The notes: generated by a model from the sequence alone, not told the origin. A stretch of DNA of 64,000 nt from Bacteroidota bacterium (GCA_022711405.1 JAKLFC010000001.1:390899-454898), one strand, 5' to 3'. Numbered from the stretch's first letter, positions 1 to 8,877 are shown. Translations and numbers: made by a program.

Positions 1-677
1 TGCAGGGCATGCAGGGTTGTTTTACCCAGGCGGTCGGCCCAGAAGGGAATCAGCGTCGTATGAGCTGATCCGGTTACGGGATCTTCGTCAACACCTATCA
101 CAGGCGCAAAGAACCTTGATACGAAATCCACTTCCCGTCCGGGAGCTGTTACACAAACTCCCATTTTATCCAGTCTACCGAAGAGCTCAAAATTGGGTTT
201 TATGGCAAGGATCTCTTCCTGCCTTTCAAAAACGGCCATATAATCCCTGGTCGCATAGAGTTCGGATGGGATGCATCCCAGCGCAAGGATCAACTGGTCG
301 GGGACAGGTACTTTCTCAGGTTTGCTGGCAGGAAAATCAAGCGAGATAAGATCATTGTTCTTACGGGCGTACAATGGACCATGTTTTTTGGTGTCAAACA
401 TGATGACATCATAGGGGTAATTTAAGTGATTGAAAATGATATGCGCCGAAGCAAGTGTGGCGTGCCCGCAAAGATCGACCTCTGCCGCAGGAGTGAACCA
501 GGTGATCTCAAACCATTCACCCCTGTCGACAAAGAATGCGGTTTCCGAGAGGTTGTTTTCGGTAGCAATGCGTTGCATAAGAGCATCATCAATCCATTCC
601 ACGAGAGGACAAACTCCGGCCGGATTGCCACCAAATAACTTTCCCGTGAATGCATCAACCTGATAAAAAGGAATCAT
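1..677 (-). CDS. PhzF family isomerase-like protein (3' end beyond window)
   Basis: Reading leftward from the ATG at 675-677, the frame stays open to the window edge (225 codons). The product starts MIPFYQVDAFTG, has the NNLSETAFF segment with a glutamate at residue 45, the position of the catalytic glutamate in PhzF, then DLCGHATLASAH, and near the edge DPVTGSAHTTL. These are hallmarks of the PhzF/diaminopimelate-epimerase fold family, whose members are usually 260-300 residues, so roughly 40-70 residues lie outside the window. PhzF itself isomerises a phenazine precursor. Most bacterial homologues have no assigned substrate, and no phenazine genes are nearby. The family call is secure and the reaction is unknown. 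Confidence 0.9.
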   Translation of the reverse strand, partial: MIPFYQVDAFTGKLFGGNPAGVCPLVEWIDDALMQRIATENNLSETAFFVDRGEWFEITWFTPAAEVDLCGHATLASAHIIFNHLNYPYDVIMFDTKKHGPLYARKNNDLISLDFPASKPEKVPVPDQLILALGCIPSELYATRDYMAVFERQEEILAIKPNFELFGRLDKMGVCVTAPGREVDFVSRFFAPVIGVDEDPVTGSAHTTLIPFWADRLGKTTLHAL

Positions 678-728
678 ACTGTTAGATTGTTAATTGTTAA
701 ATTGTCAAATTGCTAAATTGTTGAATGG
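678..728. repeat. Low-complexity TTAAATTG phrase repeat
   Basis: The spacer between the PhzF-like gene and the methyltransferase gene consists of imperfect 7-10 nt units built on ttaaattg / gttaaattg. A closely similar tract lies at 22211-22256. It has no coding potential. Confidence 0.7.
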
Positions 729-739
729 TCATAATTCGT

Positions 740-1732
740 TTAAACGACTTCCTGACGTTTCCTACCCACCATCTGGACCGTCCGGTTGGCCGTATCGATC
801 CGCATTATCCCGGTCAATCCCGCATCCTGCATCCATCCGGTCACTTCCTTTTCCGTGTAGGTAGAGCCTGCGTCGGTGTTCACCAGCATATTGATGGCAA
901 AAAGGGCACCGTCGACGGGAGATGTCCGCTCTTCATCCATGATGTAATCCTGAATGACGAGCATCCCCCTGTCTCCCAATGCCTGTACACATTTCCGGAT
1001 CAGGCCTCTGTTGGCTTCCGGTGAACAGCTGTGGATAATCGCAGAAACGAAGATCATATCGTAACCTGATCCGATGTCATCATGCATGAAATCGCCGGAT
1101 AACGTGAATACTCTTTCAGTCAGCCCTTCTCTGTCAATATAATGCCGGGTCAGGGGGATCACTTCAGGGAGATCGAAAACCCAGGAAGTGATGTCAGGAT
1201 ACATCCGTGCGATTTCCATGGCATACGTCCCAGGTCCCCCTCCGAGATCCAATATCTTTCGGCTTCCTCCCAGGGGCAATTGGCCGACAACCTGGGAAGC
1301 ATTCCTTTTTGCCCTGTCATGCATGGCTTCGATAAAGGGAACAAGCCATTCAGTCCCCAGTTTCTCCTCATCAGCCCAGGCGACCCTGTGCCCCTTTTTT
1401 ACCGCTTCTGTCAGTGTGCTCCAGACTCTCCAGAGTGAAATACTGTGGTGCAGACCCGATAGGTAATCCTCCGAGTTCCTGTCAAGATATCGTAAGGATT
1501 CGGCTGTATTGTAAAAAATCCCTTCCCTCTTCTTCAGCAGTTCAAGAGCGCAAAGAGCGTTCAGCATCATTTCCGTTGAACGTTCACTGGTGCCGCACCT
1601 ATTACTTAACTGAGCCGCTGTCATTCCATTACCCCCAAGCAGTGTGAAGAAATCCAGCTCAAAGGCCGACAGCAGGATGCGGCTGACCCTGTAACCATTG
1701 AACATCTCTCGTATTGTATCAGGTGTCTTCAT
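740..1732 (-). CDS. SAM-dependent O-methyltransferase
   Basis: This is a 330-residue protein. An N-terminal winged-helix dimerisation-type region (about residues 1-95, MTAAQLSNRCGTSERSTEMMLNAL) precedes a class I Rossmann methyltransferase domain with the SAM-binding glycine loop ILDLGGGPGTY at residues 160-170, followed by an acidic post-II segment (VFDLPEV). The layout and length match the plant-type or acetylserotonin/CrtF-like O-methyltransferase_2 family, which methylates hydroxyls on small aromatic, polyketide or carotenoid molecules. It stands alone between a PhzF homologue and an ECF sigma operon, so context does not identify the substrate. The carotenoid locus is 27 kb away. The start is an ATG. 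Confidence 0.88.
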   Translation of the reverse strand: MKTPDTIREMFNGYRVSRILLSAFELDFFTLLGGNGMTAAQLSNRCGTSERSTEMMLNALCALELLKKREGIFYNTAESLRYLDRNSEDYLSGLHHSISLWRVWSTLTEAVKKGHRVAWADEEKLGTEWLVPFIEAMHDRAKRNASQVVGQLPLGGSRKILDLGGGPGTYAMEIARMYPDITSWVFDLPEVIPLTRHYIDREGLTERVFTLSGDFMHDDIGSGYDMIFVSAIIHSCSPEANRGLIRKCVQALGDRGMLVIQDYIMDEERTSPVDGALFAINMLVNTDAGSTYTEKEVTGWMQDAGLTGIMRIDTANRTVQMVGRKRQEVV

Positions 1733-1829
1733 CAGGTACGGATCCGATTGAGATGTTAAAGATATGCATTGGAAAATGATTCAAAACAGTATTAGGTGAA
1801 AAAGCGATGAAAATTATAAAAAAAGTATA

Positions 1830-1860
1830 TTGAGGAATTGGGTTTGAATCTGTATTTTTG
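1830..1860 (+). promoter_or_regulatory. Candidate Bacteroidota promoter of the ECF sigma operon
   Basis: A TATTTTTG box at 1853-1860 matches the Bacteroidota -7 consensus TAnnTTTG exactly. A TTG at 1830-1832 lies 20 nt upstream as a -33 element. The implied transcript would start about 40 nt before the sigma-factor ATG at 1909. Confidence 0.55.
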
Positions 1861-1908
1861 ATAAAATTTTCTGGATTTTTTCAACTTCTCTAAAATTCAA
1901 ACGTATTT

Positions 1909-2451
1909 ATGGTTGAAATCGACGATCATTCAATCATAAAGAAAGTCCTGGAGGGAGATACAGCGTCATTTGCAGAAATCGTGGTACGGTACCAGCAAAT
2001 CATTTTTAACCTGACGTACCAGATGACAGGGAATGAAGAGGATGCAAGGGATCTGACACAGGAAATCTTTATCAGGGCATATATGAATCTGGATAGGATT
2101 GATCCGCATTACAAGTTCTTTAGCTGGCTGTACAGGTTGGGAGTAAATCAAACCCTCGATTTTATCAAGCGAAGGAAACCGTTGATACTAACAGAGAATT
2201 TGATGGCTCATGACAGGTACGCAGAGAATGAGAATGGGAATCTGACTGAAAAAAAGACCTATGTAAGAAAAGCCATCCAGAAACTTAAACCGAAATACCG
2301 GCTTTTAATTGTCATGAAATACTACTCGGCATTGTCATACGATCAGATGAGCCTGATCACAGGGATCCCTGAAAAAAAGGTGAAGAGCAGGCTTTTTGAA
2401 GCACGTCAGATGCTGAGAACCACGCTGAAAAGTTCTATGGAAATATTATGA
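1909..2451 (+). CDS. ECF RNA polymerase sigma factor (sigma-70 family)
   Basis: This 180-residue protein has the two-domain ECF layout. Sigma region 2 (about residues 20-95) contains the EEDARDLTQEIFIRAY motif that binds core polymerase and the -10 region, followed by a FFSWLYRLGVNQ helix. Sigma region 4 (about 125-175) contains LSYDQMSLITGIPEKKVKSRL, the helix-turn-helix that reads the -35 region. The stop codon overlaps the start of the next gene (ATGA at 2448-2451), so sigma factor and downstream membrane protein are translationally coupled, as is usual for sigma/anti-sigma pairs. Regulation by sequestration at the membrane is inferred from that neighbour. Confidence 0.95.
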   Translation: MVEIDDHSIIKKVLEGDTASFAEIVVRYQQIIFNLTYQMTGNEEDARDLTQEIFIRAYMNLDRIDPHYKFFSWLYRLGVNQTLDFIKRRKPLILTENLMAHDRYAENENGNLTEKKTYVRKAIQKLKPKYRLLIVMKYYSALSYDQMSLITGIPEKKVKSRLFEARQMLRTTLKSSMEIL

Positions 2452-3242
2452 TCAGCCAGAAAAATAAAAGAATGTTGCGGCTATATCTGGAGGGTAACCT
2501 GACAGATACAGAAAAACTACAGTTTGAAAAAGAACTGGCCGTTAACACGGAACTAAGCGCTTTGCTGGAGGATATGAATCAGGTTGAGCACCTGCTGGAA
2601 TCTTCTGCAGCCTCATCAACCAAAGCAGACCTCCTGGAACCGATCATGAATTCTGTTTGGAAACTTGGAAAGGTCTATGAAAGGAAACAGCGACTGCAGG
2701 ATGACCAGATTGCGGCAGGTACATGGCAGAAAACTGCCAATCGTATTTTTCCCACTCCCCACTGGAACCTTGCCTGGGGGTTCATTGCCGGTGTAATCGT
2801 TGGTGTAGCCATTCTGAGCTTCTTTCATCCCCGGCAACCTTCAGGAGGATTCTCCGAAATGGATGCGACAGGAACGTTTGCACAAAAGGATGCAACGGGT
2901 TTTTTAATTCTGCCTGTCGATCTTCCGGCTGTCAAGCTCAACCTGGCTGCAAATCCACTCCCTCAGAGCTTTATACAGCTGAACCTGGATGTAAGCTCCG
3001 AAGAAAACTGCCTTGTCCAGCTTTCTTTTAATACCTCCAGTTTTCAGGTCTGGAGCCTGAGGCAGGTCGGGAACAAACCCAATTGTCAGATCCTGGCAGG
3101 GTATAATTATGTGGAAATTGGCAATCTGGGTCAGAATTCTTATATTATTTTACTGAAAAAACTTACAACCATTGAGGAAGAACTTTCGGTTTCCATCTTC
3201 CGTGATGGTAATCTCGAATACAATTCACAGGTAAAGATTTAA
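2448..3242 (+). CDS. Putative single-pass membrane anti-sigma factor
   Basis: This 264-residue protein has a charged N-terminal cytoplasmic part (about 1-105), one transmembrane helix (about 107-126, LAWGFIAGVIVGVAILSFF) and a C-terminal extracytoplasmic part that looks beta-rich. The N-terminus (RLYLEGNLTDTEKLQFEKEL) resembles the short helical start of Bacteroidota anti-sigma proteins. The zinc-binding HxxxCxxC motif of ZAS-type anti-sigma factors is absent. Its 4-nt overlap with the ECF sigma gene is the main evidence for function. The long periplasmic domain could be the sensor. Anti-sigma activity is inferred; topology is read directly. Confidence 0.72.
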   Translation: MISQKNKRMLRLYLEGNLTDTEKLQFEKELAVNTELSALLEDMNQVEHLLESSAASSTKADLLEPIMNSVWKLGKVYERKQRLQDDQIAAGTWQKTANRIFPTPHWNLAWGFIAGVIVGVAILSFFHPRQPSGGFSEMDATGTFAQKDATGFLILPVDLPAVKLNLAANPLPQSFIQLNLDVSSEENCLVQLSFNTSSFQVWSLRQVGNKPNCQILAGYNYVEIGNLGQNSYIILLKKLTTIEEELSVSIFRDGNLEYNSQVKI

Positions 3243-3280
3243 CATGTCTCGATAGTTTATCATCAAAAAAAACCATAACC

Positions 3281-4438
3281 ATGAAAAATAAAGTATTAGC
3301 ACTTACATGGACCCTTGCCATTCTGGCTGGTCTCTTCATGATCTCCTGCAAAAACCGTGTAAGGGAAGACGAAGCAGGCGGTACCATCGCCAAGGTAACC
3401 AAATACAGAAAAGACCAGATGTCGGAAAAAGATATCCTCCTGCGGAGTGATATCATGAAGGATACTGCGAAGCTGACGAGCATCATCCAGGGCCTGGTGC
3501 TGTTCAATGCATATACGAATAACCTGGAACAAAGCCTTTCCGACAGGCTTATTGATATCGAATCCATCAGGAGCTTTGATGAGCAATACGACCGCTATAT
3601 CAATGAACTGACGGATTTCAGGGATTTTCTTAAAAATAACAATGAGGTGCTCACCAACACAGTGTATATGCTGGGTGACTTCTATAAGGATACGATCAGC
3701 GAAAGTTCAGCCGATGTGGAAAATAACCTCCGGGCGTTTGCGAATTATGTCCGGAAGCTCGAAGAAAAGGATTCCATCCTCACGGTGATGGTCAACAACC
3801 TGGATACGTATATTGAGGCTAATGAACAGCAGATCGTCGACAAGCAGCAACTTGCCCAGCTGAAGGGGATACGTGATGAAATGCTGATCCGTGTCGTGCA
3901 GCAGGCCTATGTGTTCAACGACCCCTCCGCGTTGAAGTCCATTGGAGATAAAGTGATCCAGGATATTGCCGGCCTGAGTGCTGTTTATGACATGCCCCAG
4001 CTGACAAATGCCGTTGGAAACGAGTGGGTGGCAGCGGTTGGTAACACCACGATCGGCTCCTATACACTTGGATTGGAGGGAGGGATTGGATCCACTGCCG
4101 GTGATGTCGGTGCACCAGCAGGTAATGGTGGCGATGGTGGGAGCGGAGCATTGCCTCCTGTCCATCCGCCCTCAGATCCGAGTGGAGCGGGTTTCGGCGG
4201 TCTTCAGAATTTCTTTCTCTATGACCAGGGAGTCCTGTCACAGATCCAGAGCCTGAGTTCCAATGAGGCTTTAAATGTTGTCATTAATTCCATTGTTATT
4301 GGAAGCAGCGGGGTGGGCGCCCAGGGTTCGCTCTCAGACATTCAACCGCTGAACGGGCTTGTGTGCGGAAGTGCTATCCTCTCAGCCCAGGATTTCATTG
4401 GAAGCAGCGTATTGCAGGTTATTCCTGAACAAAATTGA
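3281..4438 (+). CDS. Predicted lipoprotein with helical core and Gly-rich segment
   Basis: This 385-residue protein of unknown family has a lipoprotein signal peptide ending in FMISC, which puts the acylated cysteine at about residue 23. Residues 50-240 are charged and heptad-like with many Leu/Ile/Val spacings (for example RKLEEKDSILTVMVNNLDTYIEANEQQ), so they probably form long helices or a coiled coil. Residues 265-305 are a flexible Gly/Ala/Pro-rich stretch, followed by a Ser/Gly/Ile-rich C-terminus. It lies 38 nt downstream of the anti-sigma-like gene and probably shares its transcript. It could be an envelope partner of that sensor. I recognise no catalytic motif. Confidence 0.75.
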   Translation: MKNKVLALTWTLAILAGLFMISCKNRVREDEAGGTIAKVTKYRKDQMSEKDILLRSDIMKDTAKLTSIIQGLVLFNAYTNNLEQSLSDRLIDIESIRSFDEQYDRYINELTDFRDFLKNNNEVLTNTVYMLGDFYKDTISESSADVENNLRAFANYVRKLEEKDSILTVMVNNLDTYIEANEQQIVDKQQLAQLKGIRDEMLIRVVQQAYVFNDPSALKSIGDKVIQDIAGLSAVYDMPQLTNAVGNEWVAAVGNTTIGSYTLGLEGGIGSTAGDVGAPAGNGGDGGSGALPPVHPPSDPSGAGFGGLQNFFLYDQGVLSQIQSLSSNEALNVVINSIVIGSSGVGAQGSLSDIQPLNGLVCGSAILSAQDFIGSSVLQVIPEQN

Positions 4439-4467
4439 CCAAATAGTTCCATACACTTATCTTCAAG

Positions 4468-7452
4468 ATGATTGGAGGAAAATTCGGCTCCGAAGATTCT
4501 TCGGATCAGACCAACGGTTTAACATACATTTTTCTGACCATCATTCTATTCTTTCTGACGGTTGCCCCTTCAACGGGGCAACCTAAGCTTTTTCAGTTTG
4601 ATACCAGGGATCTCCGGACCATTTATATGGGACGCGGGTATTCGTATATGGTGCCACACCAGGCACGATGCTATGAGAATGCCATGAGCTTCCACCGCTC
4701 CTTCTGGAACTATGTCCCCTCCGAGGAGGTGACTGTTTTGCTGAACGATTTCAGCGATGTCGGAAACGGAGGGACCCTGGTCATACCCTGGAATATGATC
4801 TCCCTTGGGATCTCGCCGTTCAATTACACCTATAACATCATTCCCACCAATGAGCGTTTCCAATGGCTGATGAATCATGAGCTCACTCATGTGGTCATGT
4901 GCGATAAAGCTGCACGAAATGATATCCTGTATCGCAAGATCTTCGGAGGCAAGGTGATGCCGGATGCCACCAATCCTCTTTCCATGGTATACAGCTATAT
5001 GACCACTCCGCGATGGTACTCCCCCCGGTGGTACCATGAAGGCATTGCCGTATTCATGGAGACCTGGATGTCGGGGGGCATGGGACGTGTGCTGGGAGGA
5101 TACGATGAAATGGTCTTCCGTACCATGGTTCACGACAGCAGCTATTTCTATGGAGTGGTCGGCCTTGAAACAGAAGGCTCAACCATCGATTTTCAGGTGG
5201 GCGTTAACGCTTACCTTTATGGAACGAGGTTCGTAAGCTACCTGGCCTATACTTACGGAGTGGAAAAATTACGTAAGTTCTACGACCGGAGCGATTCCAG
5301 CAAGCGTTTCTACGCAGCTCAGTTTAAAAATGTTTACGGAGTGGATATCACTACCGAATGGGATAAATGGATCCAGTGGGAAAAAGAGTTCCAGAAGAAA
5401 AACCTGGCCCTTCTGCATGAGTATCCTGTCACAAATCGCAGATACCTGACTGGAGAACCCCTGGGAAGTATATCCAACACATTCTATGATAAGGAAAATG
5501 ACTGTATCTATGCGGCAGTAAATTACCCTGGAAAGCTTGCCCATTTCGTACGCATAAACGCAACCGATGGGAGCATGGACAAGATTGCCAATGTGAGCAG
5601 TCCTGCCCTGTACTACGTGACTTCCGTGGCTTATGAAGATTCAGCAGGGATTCTGCTGGCTACGACTCACACAACGGATTGGAGAGGCCTGGAAAAGATC
5701 GATACAGAAACCGGTAAAAGGGAGCGACTGCTCCGTGTGACCAGGGCAGGAGATCTGGTCATCAATCCAGTCGATAAATCCCTGTGGGCACTCCAGCAAA
5801 TGAACGGAAGGGTGACCATCATCCGCTTTCTACCCCCATATACAAAATGGGAGGAAGTGCATACGATTGCGTTTGGAAAAAGCCTCTTTGATCTGAGTAT
5901 CTCCCATGACGGGCAGTATCTCTCCGGGATCCTGTCTGATGTCGCCGGTCACCAGAAACTGATCCTGTACAGGATAAAGGATCTTTTACTGGGGGATGAG
6001 CATTTTGAAGAACTGTATGAATTCGAGGAGAATGCAATGTCGAATTTTGTATTTTCAGAGGATGACCGTTATTTATATGGTACTTCATGGTATACAGGTG
6101 TTTCCAATGTGTTCAGGATCAGTGTTGAAACACGTCAGGCAGAGCTGGTCTCGAATGCTGAAACAGGCTTCTTCAGACCGGTGCCACTTGGAGATGATTC
6201 TCTTCTTGTTTTTGAATACCACCAGAATGGGCTTCAGCCATGCATTATCCCTGTTCATCCCATCGAGGATGCAAATGCGGTCATGCTTCTGGGACAAATG
6301 GTATATGAATCCAATCCGGCAGTAGAAGACTGGATGCTCCCCCCTCCATCCAGGGTCAACATGGATTCATTGAAGACCATTGAAGGGAATTACCGTCCTG
6401 TGAAAGAAATGCGTTTTGCCTCTGCCTACCCGATCATTGAAGGATACAAGAAAATGGTGTCATGGGGTTACAGGTTCAATTTTCTGGATCCTTCCGCACT
6501 GCAAACACTGAAGTTATCCGTTTCCTATTCACCCTATGATTTTCTCCCCGAAAAGGAAAGGATCCACGCCAATCTTGAATACAAGCTCTGGGGCTGGAAT
6601 TTCAACGCAAGCTACAATAAGGCTGATTTCTATGACCTGTTCGGGCCGACCAAAGTCAGCAGGGCAGGGTATGCCTTCACGTTGAGATATCAACGTACGC
6701 TCAGGCATTTCCGCCCGACCCGGATGGATTTTTCAGTACAGCTGGGGGCCTACGGCGACCTGGAAAAGCTTCCTTCGTACCAGGAAATTGACGCCCCGTA
6801 CAAAAACATGTACACTGCCAACGCAAGTTTTCATTACAGTTACCTGCTCAAATCGCTGGGTGCTCTGGAAGCCGAAAAGGGATTTGAATGGACATTTTTC
6901 GTTTATAATTACCTGGCCAATGAATCCTTCTATCCGCATCTGGTCTCGAACCAGGATGTTGGATTCCTTCTCCCTTTAAGAAATACTTCCTTCTGGCTCC
7001 GTTCTTCTGTTGGCCAGTCGTTTGGCAAGGAGGATGATGCATTATCTTATTTTTATTTCGGGGGATTCAGAAATAACTGGGTTGACCACCAGAGTGTGCT
7101 GCGCTATCGTGATTTCATGAGCTTCCCGGGAATGGAAATCGATGAGATCCCTGCCATGAACTACGGTAAGCTGATGGCAGAGCTCAATCTTCAGCCGCTG
7201 CGTTTCCGGCGGCTGGGATTTCTTGGATTTTATGCAACCTATGCACGGCTTTCCCTGTTTGGTATGGGCTTGTTTGCTGACATCACTGATCCCGAGATCA
7301 GCCGCACCTATTACAATACCGGTGCACAGCTGGATGTTGAACTTGCTTTGTTTACGCTGATCAAATCCTACCTGTCGGTGGGCTTTGCGAGAGGTTACAG
7401 CCCATCGATGAGACCTGCTGACCAGTGGATGGTTTCGCTCAAAATCATGTAA
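4468..7452 (+). CDS. Zinc metalloprotease (HExxH...E) with beta-propeller and C-terminal beta-barrel-like region
   Basis: This 994-residue exported protein has a signal sequence (about 18-38, hydrophobic IFLTIILFFLTVAP then GQ). It carries the zinc motif HELTH at residues 137-141 and a third-ligand glutamate in WYHEGIAVFMETW (Glu191), the gluzincin arrangement seen in peptidase MA-type domains. Residues about 330-620 hold repeated blades resembling TolB/PD40 propellers (DGQYLSGILSD, EDDRYLYGTSW). From about 660 to the end, alternating aromatic beta-strands (LKLSVSYSPYDFL, LEYKLWGWNFNASYNKADF) look like an outer-membrane barrel. I know of no characterised enzyme with this exact order. It is probably surface-exposed or outer-membrane anchored and follows the lipoprotein gene by 29 nt. 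Confidence 0.78.
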   Translation: MIGGKFGSEDSSDQTNGLTYIFLTIILFFLTVAPSTGQPKLFQFDTRDLRTIYMGRGYSYMVPHQARCYENAMSFHRSFWNYVPSEEVTVLLNDFSDVGNGGTLVIPWNMISLGISPFNYTYNIIPTNERFQWLMNHELTHVVMCDKAARNDILYRKIFGGKVMPDATNPLSMVYSYMTTPRWYSPRWYHEGIAVFMETWMSGGMGRVLGGYDEMVFRTMVHDSSYFYGVVGLETEGSTIDFQVGVNAYLYGTRFVSYLAYTYGVEKLRKFYDRSDSSKRFYAAQFKNVYGVDITTEWDKWIQWEKEFQKKNLALLHEYPVTNRRYLTGEPLGSISNTFYDKENDCIYAAVNYPGKLAHFVRINATDGSMDKIANVSSPALYYVTSVAYEDSAGILLATTHTTDWRGLEKIDTETGKRERLLRVTRAGDLVINPVDKSLWALQQMNGRVTIIRFLPPYTKWEEVHTIAFGKSLFDLSISHDGQYLSGILSDVAGHQKLILYRIKDLLLGDEHFEELYEFEENAMSNFVFSEDDRYLYGTSWYTGVSNVFRISVETRQAELVSNAETGFFRPVPLGDDSLLVFEYHQNGLQPCIIPVHPIEDANAVMLLGQMVYESNPAVEDWMLPPPSRVNMDSLKTIEGNYRPVKEMRFASAYPIIEGYKKMVSWGYRFNFLDPSALQTLKLSVSYSPYDFLPEKERIHANLEYKLWGWNFNASYNKADFYDLFGPTKVSRAGYAFTLRYQRTLRHFRPTRMDFSVQLGAYGDLEKLPSYQEIDAPYKNMYTANASFHYSYLLKSLGALEAEKGFEWTFFVYNYLANESFYPHLVSNQDVGFLLPLRNTSFWLRSSVGQSFGKEDDALSYFYFGGFRNNWVDHQSVLRYRDFMSFPGMEIDEIPAMNYGKLMAELNLQPLRFRRLGFLGFYATYARLSLFGMGLFADITDPEISRTYYNTGAQLDVELALFTLIKSYLSVGFARGYSPSMRPADQWMVSLKIM
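4490..4504. promoter_or_regulatory. Perfect hairpin in the 5' coding region of the metalloprotease gene
   Basis: ccgaag-att-cttcgg forms a 6-bp perfect stem 22 nt after the annotated ATG. It may only reflect codon choice, but a second and stronger hairpin follows at 4560-4583. Confidence 0.35.
4560..4583. promoter_or_regulatory. Perfect 9-bp GC-rich hairpin at the signal-peptide end of the metalloprotease gene
   Basis: ggttgcccc and ggggcaacc pair perfectly across a 6-nt loop, inside codons for the signal-peptide cleavage region. There is no following T-run, so it is not an intrinsic terminator. It could slow translation during export or attenuate expression; both are inferences. Confidence 0.4.
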
Positions 7453-7514
7453 GATGATGAAGCCGGAAAAACGGATATGATACGTTCAATGTTAATCCAT
7501 CCAGGAACCGGTAC

Positions 7515-8504
7515 ATGAACATAGTGATCGCCCTTCTGCCTGTCGTGGTTTTCCTGCTGTTCCTTATCCTGATGGATAGCTTCAAGCTTGTGAAAATCCC
7601 TTACCTGATCCTTTGCATCCTCTGGGGCATGCTATGCGCTGTGGGATCCTATTTCATCAATTCCTTCATCTTGACGGAAACAGGTGTGGAACGGCAGATC
7701 TTGTCGAGGTATATCGCTCCTGCCATTGAGGAAACGTTGAAAATGGCGGTCATCCTTTTCATAATCAGGAAAGGAAAGGTCGGTTTCATGATCGATGGTG
7801 CGATTTATGGTTTTGGTGTCGGTGCAGGTTTTGCCCTTATCGAGAATATATGGTACCTGTCGGAATTGAACTCAGCCAGTCTCCTGCTCTGGACTGTCAG
7901 GGGTTTTGGTACGGCCATCATGCACGGCGGAACCACCTCTGTATTTTCCATCCTGCTCATGCAGGCCTTTGATAAGAGAACCAGCCGTTTCTTACCCGTT
8001 CTTTACAGCTGGCTGGCTGCCATCCTTATCCATTCCTTTTTTAACCACTTTGTCCTGCCTCCGGTGGCAACCATGTTTTTCACACTGGTGATCATTGCAG
8101 TGGCAGAATATATCATCTTCAGATACAGTGAGAAGAACCTGAGAAAGTGGCTGGAACTGGAGTTCGATAGTGAAGTGAAATTGCTGATGATGATCCGGAA
8201 GGGACAGTTTGCCAGGACACATGCCGGAGAATACCTTACCTCGATCAAATACCGGTTCTCCCAGATGGCAGTGGTGGATCTGCTGGCATACATCGCCCTT
8301 TATCTTGAATTATCGATCAAGGCCAAAAGCAGGCTTATGCTTCATGAAGCAGGTTTACCGGTGGGTAGGGATGAATCCGTCAGCGACCGGCTGGCGGAAT
8401 TAAAAGCGCTGGAGAAAAATATCGGGTTGACAGGAATCCTTGCGATCTCTCCTGTATTGCGAATTTCACGTCGTGATCTGTGGAAATGGTCAACCCTGAG
8501 GTAA
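7515..8504 (+). CDS. PrsW-family intramembrane metalloprotease
   Basis: This 329-residue multispanning membrane protein has the conserved PrsW/CPBP-like motifs: EETLK (Glu72, Glu73, Lys76), GFALIEN (Glu110, Asn111), a histidine in a later helix (His137) and HSFFNH (His173, Asn177, His178). In Bacillus subtilis, PrsW makes the first cut in anti-sigma factor RsiW. Here the gene is the fifth rightward gene after an ECF sigma and its membrane partner, which makes that partner an obvious candidate substrate. The C-terminal 100 residues form a soluble, mostly helical cytoplasmic extension not needed for the family assignment. The gene starts 62 nt after the metalloprotease gene. Confidence 0.88.
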   Translation: MNIVIALLPVVVFLLFLILMDSFKLVKIPYLILCILWGMLCAVGSYFINSFILTETGVERQILSRYIAPAIEETLKMAVILFIIRKGKVGFMIDGAIYGFGVGAGFALIENIWYLSELNSASLLLWTVRGFGTAIMHGGTTSVFSILLMQAFDKRTSRFLPVLYSWLAAILIHSFFNHFVLPPVATMFFTLVIIAVAEYIIFRYSEKNLRKWLELEFDSEVKLLMMIRKGQFARTHAGEYLTSIKYRFSQMAVVDLLAYIALYLELSIKAKSRLMLHEAGLPVGRDESVSDRLAELKALEKNIGLTGILAISPVLRISRRDLWKWSTLR

Positions 8505-8520
8505 GCAGCAATCTGACATG

Positions 8521-8877
8521 TTATTTTTTCATGGTAGCCGCATAGGATAAAGCTGCGCCAAGCAACGCTGAGTCCTTAAGCAGGCTTGACAATGCCATCT
8601 GGTTGCCAGCCTGAACACCGGGAAGGTGTATGGCAAGGATAAAGATGAGCAACAGCACGGCCAGAAGGATCCCTGCGAGCCTGCCAAAGAATCCGAACAG
8701 GATAGCTACGCCGCCCAGTACCAATGCAGCACCTGAAAGATAGATGAGTATCTCTCCATAAGGCCAGCCACTGATCATCGTAGAGGCCATCGAAGAAGCG
8801 TTCATGAAATGAAAGACACCAAAAATTACGAACGGAATGGAATAGATGATCCTTCCTATGGTACCCAATATTTTCAT
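8521..8877 (-). CDS. DoxX family membrane protein
   Basis: This 118-residue protein has four hydrophobic segments and the DoxX/SURF4-like signature near the start (IPFVIFGVFHFMNAS) and in the middle (GGVAILFGFFGRLAGILLAVLL). DoxX homologues are small inner-membrane proteins linked to thiosulfate:quinone oxidoreductase or redox homeostasis in a few species. In most, including this one, the role is unassigned. Its end faces the PrsW gene end at a distance of 16 nt with no terminator hairpin between them. Confidence 0.88.
   Translation of the reverse strand: MKILGTIGRIIYSIPFVIFGVFHFMNASSMASTMISGWPYGEILIYLSGAALVLGGVAILFGFFGRLAGILLAVLLLIFILAIHLPGVQAGNQMALSSLLKDSALLGAALSYAATMKK

Noticed and set aside
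422..663. Plus-strand frames opposite the PhzF-like gene
   Set aside because: They are antisense shadows of a clear PhzF frame that runs off the window edge.
740..1732. O-methyltransferase as the tailoring enzyme of the carotenoid locus (CrtF)
   Set aside because: Family similarity alone is weak, it is 27 kb away, and the predicted 1'-hydroxyl is better accounted for by the adjacent glycosyltransferase.
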